Origin: Epilithonimonas zeae
GTDB lineage: Bacteria; Bacteroidota; Bacteroidia; Flavobacteriales; Weeksellaceae
Length of the DNA stretch: 64,000 bases
Direction of reading: 5' to 3'
NCBI RefSeq assembly: GCF_023278365.1
Contig: NZ_CP075338.1
Coordinates: forward strand, 558,001-622,000
The notes below the pieces were generated by a model. That model did not search any database. It saw nothing but the letters and a program-made list of their open reading frames with translations, and was not told where the DNA came from. How positions within the stretch are numbered: the first letter of the stretch is position 1; every line of letters starts with the position of its first letter. Positions 17,232 through 24,929 of the stretch are shown piece by piece. A program made the position numbers and the translations under genes.

Positions 17232-17705
17232 TTATCTGAAATATGAACGGATCATCCAGGCCATTTCTTCGTGGGTTTCCATCAATCCCGTAATGAAATC
17301 GCTGGTTCCGTAATCTTTGAATTCTTCGGCAAAAGGGGTGATGTTTCCTCGTAGGAATTCAATGATGCTTTCGTGGTCGCTCAAGAGGTCTTTCATATAG
17401 CCTAAACCGTCGTTGGTTCTATCGCTGTATTCTGTAAGATGGGTTAATTCAAGGTAGATTTTCATTGTTGCTGGTGCATAATGTCCGATTTTACGCATAC
17501 GTTCTGCAACGCTGTCAATCAGTTCATCCAATTGTTTGTATTGCTCCTCGAAAAAAAGGTGATTGGCGTGGAAATTATCTCCGGTGACGTTCCAGTGTGC
17601 GTTTCTTGTTTTGATATAAAGAAGCGTTTCATCAGCTAAAAGTTTTGCCAATTGATCTGCAACAGCTTGTGTGTTTTTTTCTGTAATTCCGATTTTTGTT
17701 TTCAT
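17232..17705 (-). CDS. dps: Dps, DNA-binding ferritin-like mini-ferritin
   Basis: 157 aa, the usual length. The ferroxidase-centre residues are spread over the dimer interface in HWNVTGDNFHANHLFFEEQY and ELIDSVAERMRKIG, as in all Dps. The C-terminus ends MAWMIRSYFR. It forms dodecamers that oxidise Fe(II) with peroxide and shield DNA in stress. It is divergent from the VOC operon; the 221-nt shared gap holds both the LytTR-like repeats for dps and the Crp-like site for the other operon. Confidence 0.96.
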   Translation of the reverse strand: MKTKIGITEKNTQAVADQLAKLLADETLLYIKTRNAHWNVTGDNFHANHLFFEEQYKQLDELIDSVAERMRKIGHYAPATMKIYLELTHLTEYSDRTNDGLGYMKDLLSDHESIIEFLRGNITPFAEEFKDYGTSDFITGLMETHEEMAWMIRSYFR

Positions 17706-17739
17706 AATAGTGAGATTTAAGTTGTTCTTTTTTGATGAT

Positions 17740-17807
17740 GTAAAGTTCGGATGGAATGTTGCGGAATTGAGAGATTTTTCGGTGAATGGGCAAAATGAGT
17801 CGTTGAA
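17740..17807 (-). promoter_or_regulatory. Direct-repeat operator and promoter block of dps
   Basis: Minus-strand TTCAACGA (17807-17800), 13-nt gap, TTCACCGA (17786-17779), then GAACTTTAC (17748-17740) at the same offset as TAGCTTTAC in the two sister promoters. Confidence 0.6.
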
Positions 17808-17855
17808 TTTGGTATTGAAAATATTTTATCTGAATTTGATTGAAAAACTCATTTA

Positions 17856-17899
17856 TTAAACTAGTTAAATGTGCAGCATTTCTAACCATCATAAATTTG
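17856..17899 (+). promoter_or_regulatory. Class II Crp-like site and -7 element of the quinone-detoxification operon
   Basis: TTAAACTAGTTAAA (17856-17869; arms TTAAAC/GTTAAA, 6-2-6) begins 36 nt before TAAATTTG (17892-17899). A centre at about -41.5 is expected for class II activation. A near-identical copy lies before the pirin gene. Confidence 0.7.
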
Positions 17900-17926
17900 T
17901 CATATCAAAATTAAACAATCAACAAA

Positions 17927-18859
17927 ATGGAAAATAGAATATTAGGGCTGCACCATATCACAGCGATTGCAGACAACGCAAAAAGAAACTTAGATTTTTA
18001 TACTCAGGTTTTAGGAGTAAGACTGGTAAAGAAAACCGTAAACTTTGACGATCCGGGAACCTATCATTTTTATTTCGGAAACGAAGAAGGAACTCCGGGA
18101 ACGATCTTAACGTTCTTTCCTTGGGAAGGAATTGGTAAAGGAACCAACGGTTCAGGTTTGGCAACGCACATCGGATATTCTGTTCCAAAAGGAAGCTTAG
18201 AATTTTGGAAAAACAGATTGCAGCAGTTTAATGTAAACGTTGAAGAAGGAGAAATTTTCGGTGAAAAACTGATTTCATTCCAAGACCCGGACGGTTTACA
18301 ATTACAATTTATCGAATCTTCTACACCAGATGACAGAAAAGTCTGGACAACCGATGATATTAAAGACGAAAATGCTTTGAAAGGTTTCCATAACATCACT
18401 TTAACCTTGAAAAAAGCTGATCCAACGATTAAAGTTTTAACGGATATTTTCGGATACGATTTACAAAAACAGGAAGGTGAAAGATACAGATTTGCAACCG
18501 ATGCCATTGAAACTGCAAATCTTGTCGATATTATTGAAAACGATAAAATTCAGGCTGGAAGAAATGCGGGAGGAACCAATCACCACGTAGCTTTCAGAGT
18601 AAAAGATGACAATATTTTAATGGAATTCCGTGAAAAAGTAATGTCTGCAGGATTGAATATTACCCCAAAAATTGACAGAGATTATTTCTACTCATTGTAT
18701 TTCCGTGAACCGGGCGGTGTTTTATTCGAAATCGCAACCGATAATCCTGGATTCACTGTAGATGAACCGTTAAATGAATTGGGAAACAACTTAAAACTTC
18801 CAAAACAGCACGAACCTTTACGTTCAAAAATAGAAGAAGTGTTGCCGAAGTTATCATAG
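17927..18859 (+). CDS. Ring-cleaving dioxygenase, tandem VOC domains (MhqA/MhqO-like)
   Basis: 310 aa with two glyoxalase/VOC modules. The N-terminal module opens LGLHHITAIADNAKRNLDFYTQVLG; the C-terminal module has HHVAFRVKDD and the metal Glu in FREPGGVLFEIATDNPGF. The His residues of each half and that Glu form the Fe(II) site in the family. Bacillus homologues (MhqA/MhqE/MhqO) degrade hydroquinone or catechol-type adducts. It is the first gene of the operon, followed by GNAT, a second VOC protein and an esterase. The exact substrate is unknown. Confidence 0.9.
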   Translation: MENRILGLHHITAIADNAKRNLDFYTQVLGVRLVKKTVNFDDPGTYHFYFGNEEGTPGTILTFFPWEGIGKGTNGSGLATHIGYSVPKGSLEFWKNRLQQFNVNVEEGEIFGEKLISFQDPDGLQLQFIESSTPDDRKVWTTDDIKDENALKGFHNITLTLKKADPTIKVLTDIFGYDLQKQEGERYRFATDAIETANLVDIIENDKIQAGRNAGGTNHHVAFRVKDDNILMEFREKVMSAGLNITPKIDRDYFYSLYFREPGGVLFEIATDNPGFTVDEPLNELGNNLKLPKQHEPLRSKIEEVLPKLS

Positions 18860-18892
18860 GTCATTCATTATCATTAATTAACAGAGTAATTT

Positions 18893-18941
18893 AGCAATAA
18901 GCAATAAGCAATAAGCAATAAGCAATAAGCAATAAGCAATA
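18893..18941 (+). repeat. Seven tandem copies of AGCAATA directly before a start codon
   Basis: Seven perfect 7-nt units fill 18893-18941, ending 5 nt before the ATG at 18947. It is in the 88-nt untranslated gap between the VOC and GNAT genes. No partial or diverged units were seen. Confidence 0.97.
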
Positions 18942-18946
18942 ATATT

Positions 18947-19243
18947 ATGGAAACAACAAAAGTAGTTTTAGAAAACGCAAGAGGAGAAGTTCAGCTTTTC
19001 TCAGACGATAAAAAGGCAGGTAAAATGGATATTTCGGTGATTAAAGATAAATTAACTGTTTATCACACCGAGGTTGATGACGAATATGCAGGAAATGGTT
19101 TTGCGAAATTATTATTAAATCAATTGGTTTCTTATGCCAGAGAAAATGATTTGAAAATCGTTCCGCTTTGTCCGTACGTTCACGCGCAATTCAAACGTCA
19201 TCCGGAAGAATACAACGATGTCTGGTTTAAAGAAGAAGCATAA
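18947..19243 (+). CDS. Small GNAT-type acetyltransferase (YjdJ-like, DUF4442/GCN5 C-terminal type)
   Basis: 98 aa. The core is VDDEYAGNGFAKLLLNQLVSYARENDLKIVPLCPYVHAQFKRHPEEY. The G-N-G-x-A acetyl-CoA loop and the conserved CPY...F..HPEY ending are typical of the minimal N-acetyltransferase family (Pfam Acetyltransf_CG-like). It lies inside the quinone-detoxification operon. The role is unknown. Its start is preceded by seven AGCAATA repeats, which may influence translation or mRNA structure. Confidence 0.9.
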   Translation: METTKVVLENARGEVQLFSDDKKAGKMDISVIKDKLTVYHTEVDDEYAGNGFAKLLLNQLVSYARENDLKIVPLCPYVHAQFKRHPEEYNDVWFKEEA

Positions 19244-19299
19244 AATCTGAAGATCAAACACTGAAAGCCATTAACAATCAACAAATACCATCAACTAAA

Positions 19300-20253
19300 A
19301 TGTCACTCATCACAGGACTTCATCACGTTACCGCTATCACAGGCGATACACAGGAAAATATAGATTTTTACACCGGAGTTTTAGGCCTTCGATTGGTAAA
19401 AACAACCGTTAATTTTGATTATTCTGAGGTTTATCATTTGTATTTCGGGGACGAGTTCGGAACGCCGGGAACTATTATGACAACTTTCCCTTATGGAAAA
19501 GGCTTAATCAACGGAAGACACGGCAAGGGAATGCTGAATACGACTGCTTTCTCGGTTTCGATGGATGCTTTGGATTATTGGACGAACCGTTTGGAACAGT
19601 TTAATATTCCTTTTAAACAGCCTCAGCAAAGATTTTCGGGCGAAGTTTTTATTTATCTGGAAGATTTTGACGGATTGGGTTTGGAGCTGGTTTTTAATGA
19701 GAAGGATGATAGAAAAGGTTATAACAATGGATTTATTCCGAAAGATTTTGCCCTCAAAGGAATTCACCACGTAGAAATCTGGCTGGATGCTTACGAAAGA
19801 ACTGCAGCTTTGCTGACTACTCAAATGGATCATCAATTAATTGCAGAAAGTTCAGACCGATTCAGATTTGGAACTGAAGATAAACCGGGGAAATATATCG
19901 ATTTGCTATGCACACCGACTGCTCTGAAAGGTTTGGCAGGAAGAGGAACCGTTCATCACGTCGCTTTTGCCACTCCAAATGCGGAAACTCAGCTTGAAAT
20001 GATTGAAAAATTAAACCAATTCGGGTTGGAACATACCGAAGTGAAAGACAGAAAATATTTCACCTCTGTATATTTCAAGGAGCCGGGCGGAGTTTTATTT
20101 GAAATCGCCACTTCAGGACCAGGTTTCGATGTGGATGAAGAATTGGCATCTTTGGGCGAACATTTAAGTCTGCCGTCACAGTTTGAAAAGCAAAGAGAAC
20201 ATTTGGTTGAGGTTTTACCCCAATTTAATTATCCAACAGAAAAATACAGATAA
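19300..20253 (+). CDS. Second ring-cleaving VOC dioxygenase (MhqA/MhqO-like)
   Basis: 317 aa, the paralogue of the 17927 gene. N-terminal GLHHVTAITGDTQENIDFYTGVLGLRLVK, middle IHHVEIWLDAYERT, C-terminal HHVAFATPNAE, and metal Glu in FKEPGGVLFEIATSGPGF. It ends 2 nt before the downstream esterase start, giving the dioxygenase-esterase pairing seen in Bacillus mhq operons. It probably opens quinone- or catechol-like rings in the cytoplasm. Confidence 0.92.
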   Translation: MSLITGLHHVTAITGDTQENIDFYTGVLGLRLVKTTVNFDYSEVYHLYFGDEFGTPGTIMTTFPYGKGLINGRHGKGMLNTTAFSVSMDALDYWTNRLEQFNIPFKQPQQRFSGEVFIYLEDFDGLGLELVFNEKDDRKGYNNGFIPKDFALKGIHHVEIWLDAYERTAALLTTQMDHQLIAESSDRFRFGTEDKPGKYIDLLCTPTALKGLAGRGTVHHVAFATPNAETQLEMIEKLNQFGLEHTEVKDRKYFTSVYFKEPGGVLFEIATSGPGFDVDEELASLGEHLSLPSQFEKQREHLVEVLPQFNYPTEKYR

Positions 20254-20255
20254 AA

Positions 20256-20876
20256 ATGAGTCATATTTTAGATATAAAAACAGGAGGAAAATCATTGAAT
20301 GAAGCTGAAAAAGTTTTAATAATGATTCACGGAAGAGGCGGAAGTGCACAGGATATTTTGAGCCTGTCACAACATTTGAATGTAGGAGGTTATGCATTAT
20401 TGGCACCACAGGCTACGAACGGAACCTGGTATCCTTTTTCATTCATTGTGCCAACAGAACAAAATGAACCTTGGTTGTCCTCAGCAATAGAGACTATAGG
20501 AAAAACGGTTCAAACTGCTTTGGATGCAGGAATTAAGGCTGAAAATATTTACTTTTTCGGATTTTCACAGGGTGCGTGTTTGACATTGGAATTTTTAGCA
20601 AGAAATGCTCAGAAATTTGGTGGGGCGGTTGCTATCATCGGCGGAGTTATTGGTGAAAAAATCAATCGTGAAAATTACAAGGGCGATTTTGCACAGACTC
20701 CGATTTTCCTGGGAACGAGTAATCCTGATTTCCACGTTCCGGTAGAAAGAGTGTATGCAACTGCAAATATTTTGAAGGAAATGAATGCTGATGTTACCGA
20801 GAAAGTCTATGCCAACTTCGGACATTCCATCAATCAGGAGGAAATTGAATTGGCAAATTCTATTGTTTTTAAATGA
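20256..20876 (+). CDS. Phospholipase/carboxylesterase-family hydrolase (MhqD-like)
   Basis: 206 aa alpha/beta hydrolase. Oxyanion motif IHGRGGSAQDI, nucleophile elbow GFSQGACLTLEF, then SNPDFHVPVERV (acid) and FGHSINQEE (His). Size and motifs fit the Abhydrolase_2 group that includes MhqD. Starting 2 nt after the second dioxygenase strongly suggests cleavage of the ring-opening product. A large perfect hairpin follows at 20887-20943. Confidence 0.9.
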   Translation: MSHILDIKTGGKSLNEAEKVLIMIHGRGGSAQDILSLSQHLNVGGYALLAPQATNGTWYPFSFIVPTEQNEPWLSSAIETIGKTVQTALDAGIKAENIYFFGFSQGACLTLEFLARNAQKFGGAVAIIGGVIGEKINRENYKGDFAQTPIFLGTSNPDFHVPVERVYATANILKEMNADVTEKVYANFGHSINQEEIELANSIVFK

Positions 20877-20886
20877 TTTATTCTCT

Positions 20887-20943
20887 CGCAGATTTTTCTG
20901 ATTTAGCAGATTTCACTGATCTGCTAAATCAGAAAAATCTGCG
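20887..20943. repeat. Perfect 25-nt inverted repeat with 7-nt loop
   Basis: The left arm (20887-20911, CGCAGATTTTTCTGATTTAG...) and the right arm (20919-20943) are exactly complementary; the loop is TTCACTG. It lies 10 nt after the esterase stop and 45 nt before the cupin start. There is no T-tract after it, so an mRNA stabiliser or processing site is as likely as a terminator. Confidence 0.9.
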
Positions 20944-20987
20944 ATAATTTAAAATACTTTTAAACTCCAATAAAAATTAATTACATA

Positions 20988-21335
20988 ATGAAAATCACAA
21001 GAATATTCAGCGACGAAAACGGCGATTCTCACTTCGAAGACGTAGAAATTCCATTAATCAATCAAGGCGAAATTGGATTTTTGTCAGATGATATCAATGT
21101 CAAAAAATTGCAGTTCCGAAAAGTTTCTGCCGAGTATGATTACGATTTTCATCACGCTCCACAAAAGCAATATATTGTATTATTGGATGGCGGCGTAGAA
21201 ATTGAAACTTCGCTTGGAGAAATCAGACAGTTTCAAACGGGAGAAATTCTTTTGGTAGAAGATATTTCCGGTAAAGGCCACAAAACCAAAAACCTCGAAA
21301 AGAAGGAAAGAACTTCACTTTTTATTCATTTATAA
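20988..21335 (+). CDS. Small cupin-like protein
   Basis: 115 aa. A single small beta-barrel is suggested by FRKVSAEYDYDFHHAPQKQYIVLLDGGVEIETSLGEIRQFQTGEILLVEDISGKGHKTK. The HH...Y pair and the late GH resemble cupin metal positions, but the classical HxH is not intact. It is in the same operon orientation, 9 nt before the 103-aa gene. The function is unknown. Confidence 0.8.
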   Translation: MKITRIFSDENGDSHFEDVEIPLINQGEIGFLSDDINVKKLQFRKVSAEYDYDFHHAPQKQYIVLLDGGVEIETSLGEIRQFQTGEILLVEDISGKGHKTKNLEKKERTSLFIHL

Positions 21336-21344
21336 ATTGTAAAA

Positions 21345-21656
21345 ATGAAAACATTAAATTTTTTAGTGATTGGAAAAAATCAGGAAATTCTTGAAACTTT
21401 AAAAAGAATCATCGAAAATAACGACGGCTGGAAAGCGGAAATCCGAAGTGATGAAACTGTTTGTGGGGATTATATTAAAGAAAATCAGGTTGATATCGTT
21501 TTATTAAGTTCCGGTTTGGATGAGAAATTTGAAAATGACATCAAAGTTTTTTGTTCAGCTTTGGATAAAGATGTGAAAGTAATCGACCATTACGGTGGAG
21601 GAAGCGGGCTTCTGAAGAATGAAGTTTACACACTTTTTCCTAATTTGCAGCCGTAA
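21345..21656 (+). CDS. Receiver-like 103-aa protein of unknown function
   Basis: The beginning KTLNFLVIGKNQEILETLKRIIENN and the segment KENQVDIVLLSSGLDEKFENDIKVF look like a Rossmann/receiver fold. There is Ser-Ser where a phospho-acceptor Asp would be, and no DD acidic pair, so phosphorylation is unlikely. It sits between the cupin and Crp/Fnr genes with gaps of 9 nt each. I do not recognise a named family. Confidence 0.72.
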   Translation: MKTLNFLVIGKNQEILETLKRIIENNDGWKAEIRSDETVCGDYIKENQVDIVLLSSGLDEKFENDIKVFCSALDKDVKVIDHYGGGSGLLKNEVYTLFPNLQP

Positions 21657-21665
21657 AATAGATTT

Positions 21666-22250
21666 ATGTTTCAAAATATCATCAAAAACATCTCGCGGTT
21701 TGTAACTTTAACTCCGGAAGAGGAAAAGATTTATGAAGATTTGCTCACGCTTCAGAAGTTTCCGAAGAAAACGCATCTTCTGCGTGAAGGAGAGATTTGC
21801 CAGTTCGAAGGTTTTATAAAAGAAGGTTGTGTGCGGACATATTATCTTGATGAAAATGGGTTTGAAGTGACGCTTCTGTTCGCTGTTGAAGACTGGTGGA
21901 TTACCGATATTGATTCTTTTAATAACAAAACACCTTCGAAGATTTTCATCGAAACGCTGGAAGATACAGAAATCTATATGCTGACTCCGGAAACGAAAGA
22001 AGAATTGTTGCAGAAAGTTCCGAAGTTCGAAAGAGCTTTCCGAATGATGATGCAGCGTTATGTGGTGACGCTTCAAAACCGCTTGGTTAATACGATTTCG
22101 CAACCTGCAACAGACCGTTATCTGGAGTTTATAAGAGTGTATCCTACAATTCCGCAGCGTGTAGCGCAGTATTATATTGCCTCTTATCTTGGGGTTTCTA
22201 AGGAATTTGTGAGTACGATTAGAAAGCGTTTAGCGAATAAGCAGAAATAA
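21666..22250 (+). CDS. Crp/Fnr-family transcription regulator
   Basis: 194 aa. The N-terminal cyclic-nucleotide-like beta-roll includes LLREGEICQFEGFIKEGCVRTYYLDENGFEVTLLF. The C-terminal HTH is short (IPQRVAQYYIASYLGVSKEFVSTIRKRL). It is in the last position of the detoxification operon, with a terminator at 22276-22308. It is the closest regulator to the TTAAACTAGTTAAA sites before this operon, the pirin gene and the 7108-7929 hydrolase, hence the likely activator. The effector ligand is unknown; the conserved cAMP-binding Arg pattern is not apparent. Confidence 0.92.
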   Translation: MFQNIIKNISRFVTLTPEEEKIYEDLLTLQKFPKKTHLLREGEICQFEGFIKEGCVRTYYLDENGFEVTLLFAVEDWWITDIDSFNNKTPSKIFIETLEDTEIYMLTPETKEELLQKVPKFERAFRMMMQRYVVTLQNRLVNTISQPATDRYLEFIRVYPTIPQRVAQYYIASYLGVSKEFVSTIRKRLANKQK

Positions 22251-22275
22251 AACAATATGTTTAAAATTATACAAA

Positions 22276-22308
22276 TGTCAAATATGAAAATATCTGGCAT
22301 TTTTTTTT
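22276..22308 (+). terminator. Intrinsic terminator after the Crp/Fnr gene
   Basis: Stem TGTCAAATAT / ATATCTGGCA (G-U pairs, one mismatch) with GAAA loop, followed by eight or more T. It is positioned 25 nt after the stop codon. Confidence 0.65.
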
Positions 22309-22324
22309 GCTCAAAGTCTATTTA

Positions 22325-22368
22325 TTAAACTAGTTAAATGTGCAGGAGTTTTCATCAGTTTAAATTTG
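22325..22368 (+). promoter_or_regulatory. Class II Crp-like site and -7 element of the pirin gene
   Basis: TTAAACTAGTTAAA (22325-22338) lies 36 nt before TAAATTTG (22361-22368). The stretch TTTATTAAACTAGTTAAATG is identical to that before the VOC operon. Confidence 0.7.
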
Positions 22369-22398
22369 CTGTATCAAAACGAATAAATAACAACAGAT

Positions 22399-23274
22399 AT
22401 GGACAGAAAAGATTTTTTAAAGAAAGGATTATTGGGAACAGGAATGTTTGTTGCATCCGCTTCATTAGGCAATACAATGAAAAATGAGATTGACGAAATC
22501 GAACCGTTAGAACCAATCGGATATAATCATTTACCAAATACGGATTCAAAAATCAAAGACAATTCGGTCTTTCACAAAGCAGATTCCAGAGGGAAAGCCG
22601 ACCACGGTTGGTTAGTCAGTAATCATACCTTCAGTTTTGCCAATTATCATAATCCGGAGAGAATGCATTTCGGAGTTTTAAGAGTTCTGAATGATGATAA
22701 AGTTGAGGCTGGAAGAGGTTTCGGAACACATCCACACGACAATATGGAAATCATCAGTATTCCATTGGAAGGTGATTTGGAGCATAAAGACAGTATGGGA
22801 AATTCTGCGATTATCAAGAGTGGAGACATTCAGGTAATGAGTGCAGGAACAGGAATTATGCACAGCGAGTTCAATAAAAATAATGACAGTCTGGTAAAGT
22901 TTCTTCAAATCTGGGTTTATCCAAACAAAAGAAATGTAACACCAAGATATGACCAGATTACTTTAGACAAAACGAAAAGTCAGAATCAATTCCAGCAAAT
23001 TCTTTCTCCAAATCCAGATGATGAAGGTGTTTGGATCCATCAGGACGCTTGGTTTCACTTAGGGAATTTTGAAAATAATATCGAAACCAATTATCAGATT
23101 AAGAAAAAAGGAAATGGTGTTTATGCATTTATTCTAAAAGGAAGCGCAGAAATTGAAGGTCAAAAACTGGAAAAAAGAGACGGTTTCGGAATCTGGGATA
23201 TTTCCGCTTTGAACATTAAATCGACTTCAGAAGATACAGAGATTTTGTTGATGGAAGTTCCGATGACGATGTGA
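22399..23274 (+). CDS. Pirin-family protein with Tat-like leader
   Basis: 291 aa, a bicupin of the pirin/YhaK type. Metal ligands appear in FGTHPHDNMEII (HxH) and MHSEFNKN, with the upstream signature HGWLVSNHTFSFANYHNPERMHFG. YhaK-like pirins can have quercetin 2,3-dioxygenase activity or act as redox sensors. Unusually, the N-terminus MDRKDFLKKGLLGTGMFVASASLG resembles a twin-arginine leader with RK instead of RR, so it may be exported or anchored. It shares its operator with the quinone-detoxification operon. Confidence 0.9.
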   Translation: MDRKDFLKKGLLGTGMFVASASLGNTMKNEIDEIEPLEPIGYNHLPNTDSKIKDNSVFHKADSRGKADHGWLVSNHTFSFANYHNPERMHFGVLRVLNDDKVEAGRGFGTHPHDNMEIISIPLEGDLEHKDSMGNSAIIKSGDIQVMSAGTGIMHSEFNKNNDSLVKFLQIWVYPNKRNVTPRYDQITLDKTKSQNQFQQILSPNPDDEGVWIHQDAWFHLGNFENNIETNYQIKKKGNGVYAFILKGSAEIEGQKLEKRDGFGIWDISALNIKSTSEDTEILLMEVPMTM

Positions 23275-23363
23275 TAGAAAAAATTAAACAGTCACTTTTT
23301 TAGGAGTGAAATATTTACAATTTTAAGGCTTGGATTTTATTATCTAAGCTTTTTTACTTTAAT

Positions 23364-23430
23364 GAGCTTTTCTACAAACCATAATTGAGCTTTTTTACAA
23401 AGTAATTTGATTTTATTGATTCTACCTTTG
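23364..23430 (+). promoter_or_regulatory. AraC-type direct repeats and -7 element of the aldehyde dehydrogenase gene
   Basis: GAGCTTTTCTACAAA (23364-23378) and GAGCTTTTTTACAAA (23387-23401) are direct repeats 23 nt apart; a weaker third copy starts at 23346. TACCTTTG (23423-23430) is the -7 element, 20 nt before the ATG at 23451. Confidence 0.6.
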
Positions 23431-23450
23431 TCTCATTAAAATTTAACAAA

Positions 23451-24866
23451 ATGAAAAAAGTAAATAAAATTTACATCAATGGCGAATTCGTAACACCTCA
23501 CGGAACCGAAACTTTCGATTTAATTAATCCTGCAAGCAATATCAAGATTGGTGAAGTAATTCTTGCAGATGAAATTGATACTCGCAAAGCTATTTCTGCA
23601 GCAAAGGAAGCTTTCAAAACATTTTCTCAGACAACGGTTTCAGAGCGTATTTATTATCTTGAAAAACTTAAAATTGCAGTTGAAAAAAGAGAGCAAGACT
23701 TGATTAATATAATGATTGAGGAATATGGTGGAACACGTCAGTTTGCAACGATGAGCAATCAAAATACGGGAAGCTGGTTTGACAGTATGATGGAAGTTCT
23801 CCAGAATTTTAAATTTAAAAGAAATATTAATTCTTCAACAGTTCAATTGCAACCAGTAGGCGTTGTTGGAATCATCACACCTTGGAATGCGAGCAACAGC
23901 TCAGTAACAAGTAAAGTCGTCACAGCAATTGCGGCAGGATGTACAGTTGTAATAAAGCCAAGCGAAATGAGCAGTTTACAGACGCAAATTCTTATGGAAG
24001 CCTTTCACGATGCGGGTTTGCCGAAAGGTGTGATCAACTTCGTAATTGGTTTGGGAAATGTTGTTGGAACGGAATTGACTAATAATTCTGATGTTGCCAA
24101 AATTTCGTTCACAGGTTCTACAGTAGTGGGGAAACTTATTGCAAAAAATGCCGTAGACACAATGAAAAGAGTAACCTTGGAACTTGGTGGGAAATCTCCT
24201 AATATTATTCTGAATGATGTAGACTTAAACCAAGTTATTCCAATGGCAATTTATGGCGCTTATATGAATAGCGGACAAGCTTGTATTGCGCCAACAAGAC
24301 TTTTGGTTCCTCAAGATAAATTGGATGAGGTCAATACCATCGCAAAATCTGTAGCCGAAAAAATTGTAGTTGGACTACCGGAGAACGAAGAAACAAATGT
24401 TGGACCGATGGTAAGTATAAAACAATTCGAAAGAGTTCAGGATTATATCAAAATTGGAATCGAAGAAGGTGCAACTTTGTTAGCCGGCGGAATAGGAAAA
24501 CCGGAAGATTTGGAAGCTGGTAACTTTGTAAAACCGACCATTTTTACCAATGTGAAAAACGAAATGAGAATTGCGCAGGAAGAAATTTTTGGACCTGTTT
24601 TATCCATTATTCCCTACAAAGATGAAGAGGATGCGATTAGAATTGCCAATGATACACCTTATGGTTTGGCGGCTTACATCAGTTCTTCAGATAATGAAAG
24701 AGCAGAAAAAGTAGCTTCCAGAATAGATGCCGGAAGAGTTTGTATTAATGGTTTCCGTCACGACCCGATGGTTCCGTTTGGTGGCTTTAAGCAGTCGGGA
24801 ATTGGTAGAGAATATGGCGAATTTGGACTTCAGCCTTACCTTGAAACTAAAGCTATTCTGAAATAA
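23451..24866 (+). CDS. NAD(P)-dependent aldehyde dehydrogenase
   Basis: 471 aa. Cofactor and catalytic motifs are ITPWNASNSSVTSK (oxyanion Asn), KPSEMSS, FTGSTVVGK, general base Glu in LELGGKSPN and nucleophile Cys in NSGQACIAPTR. EEIFGPVLSI, GRVCINGF and FGGFKQSGIGREYG close the protein. It oxidises an aldehyde to the acid; the substrate is not decidable. It is followed 64 nt later by an AraC regulator in the same direction, and direct repeats precede its promoter. Confidence 0.96.
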   Translation: MKKVNKIYINGEFVTPHGTETFDLINPASNIKIGEVILADEIDTRKAISAAKEAFKTFSQTTVSERIYYLEKLKIAVEKREQDLINIMIEEYGGTRQFATMSNQNTGSWFDSMMEVLQNFKFKRNINSSTVQLQPVGVVGIITPWNASNSSVTSKVVTAIAAGCTVVIKPSEMSSLQTQILMEAFHDAGLPKGVINFVIGLGNVVGTELTNNSDVAKISFTGSTVVGKLIAKNAVDTMKRVTLELGGKSPNIILNDVDLNQVIPMAIYGAYMNSGQACIAPTRLLVPQDKLDEVNTIAKSVAEKIVVGLPENEETNVGPMVSIKQFERVQDYIKIGIEEGATLLAGGIGKPEDLEAGNFVKPTIFTNVKNEMRIAQEEIFGPVLSIIPYKDEEDAIRIANDTPYGLAAYISSSDNERAEKVASRIDAGRVCINGFRHDPMVPFGGFKQSGIGREYGEFGLQPYLETKAILK

Positions 24867-24929
24867 TAATTTGTAAATTTGATAAAGCGTTATTGCAGAG
24901 ATGGCGCTTTGTCATTTATCATTAACATT

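Noticed and set aside
18070-18507. 145-aa minus-strand ORF over the first VOC gene
   Set aside because: Antisense of a conserved VOC dioxygenase; no family match seen.
18893-18941. CRISPR-like or ORF-internal repeat
   Set aside because: Units are 7 nt without spacers and lie in an untranslated gap.
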